Of a stretch of DNA of 8,995 bases, positions 7,064-8,995 are shown one piece after another. The notes beneath the pieces were generated by a model. That model did not search any database. It was not told where the DNA came from and saw only the letters and a program-made list of their open reading frames with translations. This DNA comes from JAJPXI01 sp045602885 (lineage in GTDB: Bacteria; Bacillota; Clostridia; Oscillospirales; Oscillospiraceae), in NCBI GenBank assembly GCA_045602885.1, contig JAZSCJ010000017.1, forward strand, positions 1 to 8,995. The letters run 5' to 3'. Both the position numbers and the translations under genes were made by a program. Position 1 is the stretch's first letter. Each line of letters opens with the position of its first letter.

Positions 7064-8095
7064 TTAAGACTCTATCGTTTCCTCATCAACCAGCTCGTCC
7101 AGCCGATCGCAGCACCGGAACAGCTCAATATAGAGCATCAGTTCATCTCTTGAGGCAATTTCGAGCTTTTGATAGATGCTGTGGTTGTGCTTTTTCACCG
7201 TGTGGATGCTCACGAAGGCCAGTTCGGGAATCTCCGCAATTTCATGCCCGGCGATATAGTAATTCAGAATCCGCCGCTCTGCGGAAGAAAGGGTTTTAAC
7301 TTTTTCTGAGAAGTGGCGGAACATCTCCTCCATATTGGGCGGGAGTTCGCCGGGGTTCACCTGACGGGTGTTCAACTGGGTCAGCATCTGCACGCTGACA
7401 AGCGATCCGCCGGGCTGGATGATGCCGTAATCGCTCAGCATGCTGTAAATCAGCAAAAGCAGGACGCCCGTGACCATATAGGATACGGACAGGAATTCAA
7501 AATCCTCATCAATCAGCTGCTCTACCAGCCAGACGCCCACATTCAGCAGCACCGCCACCAGCAAAAACAGGGTATATTTCGGGGATGCCATCCGCTTTTC
7601 TTTGGCCGCATAAATAATGATGCCGATCATCAGCAGCACATATACAAGCAGATACAAGGCGTACAGGTTATGCAGCGGGCCGTATTCCTTTACCAGATGG
7701 GTCATGCCGTTGATTCTTTCCAGCGAAACCGACCGATAGTAAAGGCCCAGCCAGTCTCCGCTTGCCGCCAGAGCGAACATGGCAATGCTGACGCCCAAAA
7801 GCAGCCGGTTGAGCCACTTGCGTTCTTTCATCCGGCACACTTCATAGATGATCAGCAGCATCACCAGGACGGAAAATGCACCACCAAAATAAGAAAGGCC
7901 GTTGGCAAGCTTGGCCACCGTCAGGGAATTGCAGACGGCCAAAAGAAAATATCCGCTGTTGGAAACCATCACGCAGCCAAAGAGGGTCAAAAACAGCCGG
8001 TTTTTCTTATGCGCAAACAGAACATACGCAAGGAACAGCAACGCAGACAGAAGCGCAAGGATGCCATATACAGCGGACAAATTGCTGTTTCTCAT
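7064..8095 (-). CDS. Membrane-bound transcriptional regulator: seven TM helices plus LuxR-type HTH
   Basis: This is a 343-aa protein. Seven hydrophobic helices are visible at about 7-28, 34-55, 66-87, 95-114, 140-163, 173-193 and 203-221, resembling the 7TM sensor modules of some histidine kinases. A linker (about 225-265) leads to a LuxR/GerE helix-turn-helix at about 266-325. It carries LSSAERRILNYY, HEIAEIPEL, SIHTVKKH and IYQKL, which match the family pattern including TVKxH and the IxxKL end. I see no receiver, kinase or ATPase domain, so this looks like a one-component regulator that senses in the membrane and binds DNA from it. I chose ATG 8095 (AAAGGAG at 8108-8114, spacing 12) over the in-frame ATG at 8191, which lies upstream of the predicted promoter and lacks an RBS. 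The gene is monocistronic and sits just upstream of the SPFH/TPM operon on the same strand. Confidence 0.9.
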   Translation of the reverse strand: MRNSNLSAVYGILALLSALLFLAYVLFAHKKNRLFLTLFGCVMVSNSGYFLLAVCNSLTVAKLANGLSYFGGAFSVLVMLLIIYEVCRMKERKWLNRLLLGVSIAMFALAASGDWLGLYYRSVSLERINGMTHLVKEYGPLHNLYALYLLVYVLLMIGIIIYAAKEKRMASPKYTLFLLVAVLLNVGVWLVEQLIDEDFEFLSVSYMVTGVLLLLIYSMLSDYGIIQPGGSLVSVQMLTQLNTRQVNPGELPPNMEEMFRHFSEKVKTLSSAERRILNYYIAGHEIAEIPELAFVSIHTVKKHNHSIYQKLEIASRDELMLYIELFRCCDRLDELVDEETIES

Positions 8096-8157
8096 GAATC
8101 GTTGCCACTCCTTTCGTGCATTGTTGTCCTTGAATGAAACGCAGTGACGCTTTATAC

Positions 8158-8186
8158 AGTATAGCCTCAAACGGGCAAAAAAACAA
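8158..8186 (-). promoter_or_regulatory. Promoter of the 7TM-LuxR gene
   Basis: On the minus strand, TTGTTT (8181-8186) and TATACT (8158-8163) are separated by 17 bp, a good sigma-70/SigA-type arrangement. Transcription would start near 8151, about 55 nt before the ATG at 8095. The -10 overlaps an 11-bp perfect palindrome, TATACAGTATA (8153-8163), which could allow autoregulation. That is speculative. Confidence 0.7.
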
Positions 8187-8211
8187 GCCATTATTTTGGG
8201 GTGAACCGCAA

Positions 8212-8243
8212 AACGCCGCTGTAACTTTCGTCGCAGCGGCGTT
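8212..8243 (-). terminator. Hairpin terminator after the SDR gene
   Basis: Arms AACGCCGCTG (8212-8221) and CAGCGGCGTT (8234-8243) form a GC-rich 10-bp stem with a 12-nt loop, 11 bp past the TGA at 8255. On the minus-strand transcript the stem runs into four U residues. It separates the dehydrogenase from the promoter of the LuxR-type gene. Confidence 0.75.
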
Positions 8244-8254
8244 CTCTTTTCGCT

Positions 8255-8995
8255 TCAGAAGATTCCCAGATTCAGCAAAAACTTGATGATGCCGCACTGC
8301 CAGGCTTTGGGCAGTGCGCTCAGCAGCACCAGCCCCGGGTTGCGGTGGATTTTGTAAGTATAGCGCGGGTGTTTCGCCGCCGCGGCTTTGCACAGCAGCG
8401 CCCCCAGCTTTTCCGCCTTGATGGGCCTTCCCATAAACTTCGCCGCCAGCCCGGAAAAGCTTTTCGCCTGTTTTTTATAAAGCTCTGTGGAATCGGCCAG
8501 GTCGGCCGTGTCGCGCACCGAGCCGCTGCACAGCGGCGTCTCCACCGCGCCGGGCCGCACGGTGATCACCTTTTGCCCCAAAAGATTCAGTTCCTGCCGC
8601 AAAGCCTGGGCATAGGCATCCAGCGCGGTTTTGGTGACGCTGTAAAGCCCGTTAAAGGGCAGCGGATCCAGCCCCGCCACTTCGCTGGTGACGATGAGGA
8701 TGCGCCCGTCCTCTTTCAGGCATCGGTGGAACACCCGGTTGACCAGAATCGTTCCCGTCAGGTTCACATCCACCGCGCGTTTCATCTTCTGATGCTCGCA
8801 CTCCACGAGCGATGCCATAATATAGATTCCGGCGATGTTGATGATGGCATCCAAAGCGATACCCTCGGCCTCAAGCTTCTCCCGAACTTTCAGCAGCGCG
8901 GCCTCGTCCGTGATGTCCGCCGTAAAACAAGGAAACCCCTCCGCCGCACTTCTGTCCATGCCGAAAACCCGGTGTCCCCGGGCAAGGAAGCGCTC
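8255..8995 (-). CDS. Short-chain dehydrogenase/reductase (SDR), 5' end outside window
   Basis: The frame is open to the right edge (it continues ERFLARGHRVFG before the ATG at 8959), so the N-terminal TGxxxGxG nucleotide-binding loop lies outside and the internal ATG is not the start. About 246 residues are visible. Recognisable SDR elements in order are the acidic strand end VFGMDRS, FTADITD, the NAG-type motif (IINIAGIY), VDVNLTGT with the conserved Asn, the catalytic Ser in IVTSEVAG, the catalytic YSVTK (Tyr and Lys), and RPGAVETP after it. The classical SDR catalytic set is intact, so it is likely an active NAD(P)-dependent oxidoreductase. The substrate cannot be told. The C-terminus (LPKAWQCGIIKFLLNLGIF) is hydrophobic, as in SDRs acting on lipid or steroid-like substrates. 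That is a weak hint only. It shows no functional link to the operon. Confidence 0.93.
   Translation of the reverse strand, partial: ERFLARGHRVFGMDRSAAEGFPCFTADITDEAALLKVREKLEAEGIALDAIINIAGIYIMASLVECEHQKMKRAVDVNLTGTILVNRVFHRCLKEDGRILIVTSEVAGLDPLPFNGLYSVTKTALDAYAQALRQELNLLGQKVITVRPGAVETPLCSGSVRDTADLADSTELYKKQAKSFSGLAAKFMGRPIKAEKLGALLCKAAAAKHPRYTYKIHRNPGLVLLSALPKAWQCGIIKFLLNLGIF

Noticed and set aside
7313..8137. Plus-strand open frame of 274 codons opposite the LuxR-type gene
   Set aside because: Its translation is Gln/His-rich, typical of reading transmembrane Leu/Val codons in reverse. The minus-strand gene has a full promoter, RBS and conserved HTH.
8096..8191. Upstream ATG (8191) extending the LuxR-type protein by 32 residues
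   Set aside because: The start would lie upstream of the predicted -10/-35 (8158-8186), has no RBS, and adds a non-membrane basic stretch before the first helix.
1..8995. tRNA, rRNA, CRISPR array, insertion sequence or phage genes
   Set aside because: I saw no cloverleaf-like or rRNA-like segment, no spaced direct repeats of CRISPR type, and no transposase, integrase or phage structural domains.

Overview
The window (about 9 kb, moderately GC-rich) looks like a chromosomal segment from an anaerobic Firmicute, most likely a Clostridia/Oscillospiraceae-type gut bacterium. The grounds are strong AAAGGAG-type ribosome binding sites about 8 nt from the starts, Gram-positive-style signal peptides and lipoproteins, an SH3b/CxxC-repeat secreted protein, and a Bacillus-like SPFH/zinc-ribbon/TPM gene set. 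No sequence here fixes the species. Every gene I can support is on the minus strand, so the text runs from high to low coordinates. The long plus-strand open frames are antisense shadows.

Right edge (8995-8255): the C-terminal part of a short-chain dehydrogenase/reductase, followed by a hairpin terminator. Next (8186-7064) is a gene with its own sigma-70-type promoter, encoding a protein with seven predicted membrane helices and a C-terminal LuxR/GerE-type helix-turn-helix. It looks like a membrane-bound one-component regulator. A 13-bp-stem terminator-like hairpin follows it.

The 250-bp gap at 6814-7063 holds that terminator, a second near-perfect palindrome (6971-7004), and then an AT-rich promoter candidate with a perfect -10. 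From there a tightly packed run of seven genes proceeds leftwards: lipoprotein A (6813-6238), a 48-aa small ORF (6227-6081), an SPFH protein with three C-terminal zinc ribbons (6062-4731), a two-zinc-ribbon tail-anchored protein (4708-3635), a signal-peptide/TPM-domain/TM protein (3621-2848), putative lipoprotein B (2825-2307), and a large secreted protein with Ig-like, SH3b and CxxC-repeat regions (2291 to beyond base 1). Gaps are 10-22 bp and each gene except the last carries its RBS wholly in the short gap.

The central trio matches in architecture the Bacillus subtilis YdjI (SPFH plus zinc ribbon), YdjG (zinc ribbon plus TM) and YdjH (TPM) proteins, which work with PspA in a membrane-stress (phage-shock-like) response. 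Here no pspA is present in the window. The trio is flanked instead by two lipoproteins, an unknown small protein and a CxxC-rich exported protein, with a 7TM-LuxR regulator immediately upstream. The inferred picture is an envelope-stress or surface-maintenance module. The SPFH scaffold lies on the inner membrane face, the zinc-ribbon and TPM proteins span or anchor in the membrane, and the lipoproteins and SH3b/CxxC protein lie outside. Regulation by the 7TM-LuxR protein is a hypothesis from position only.
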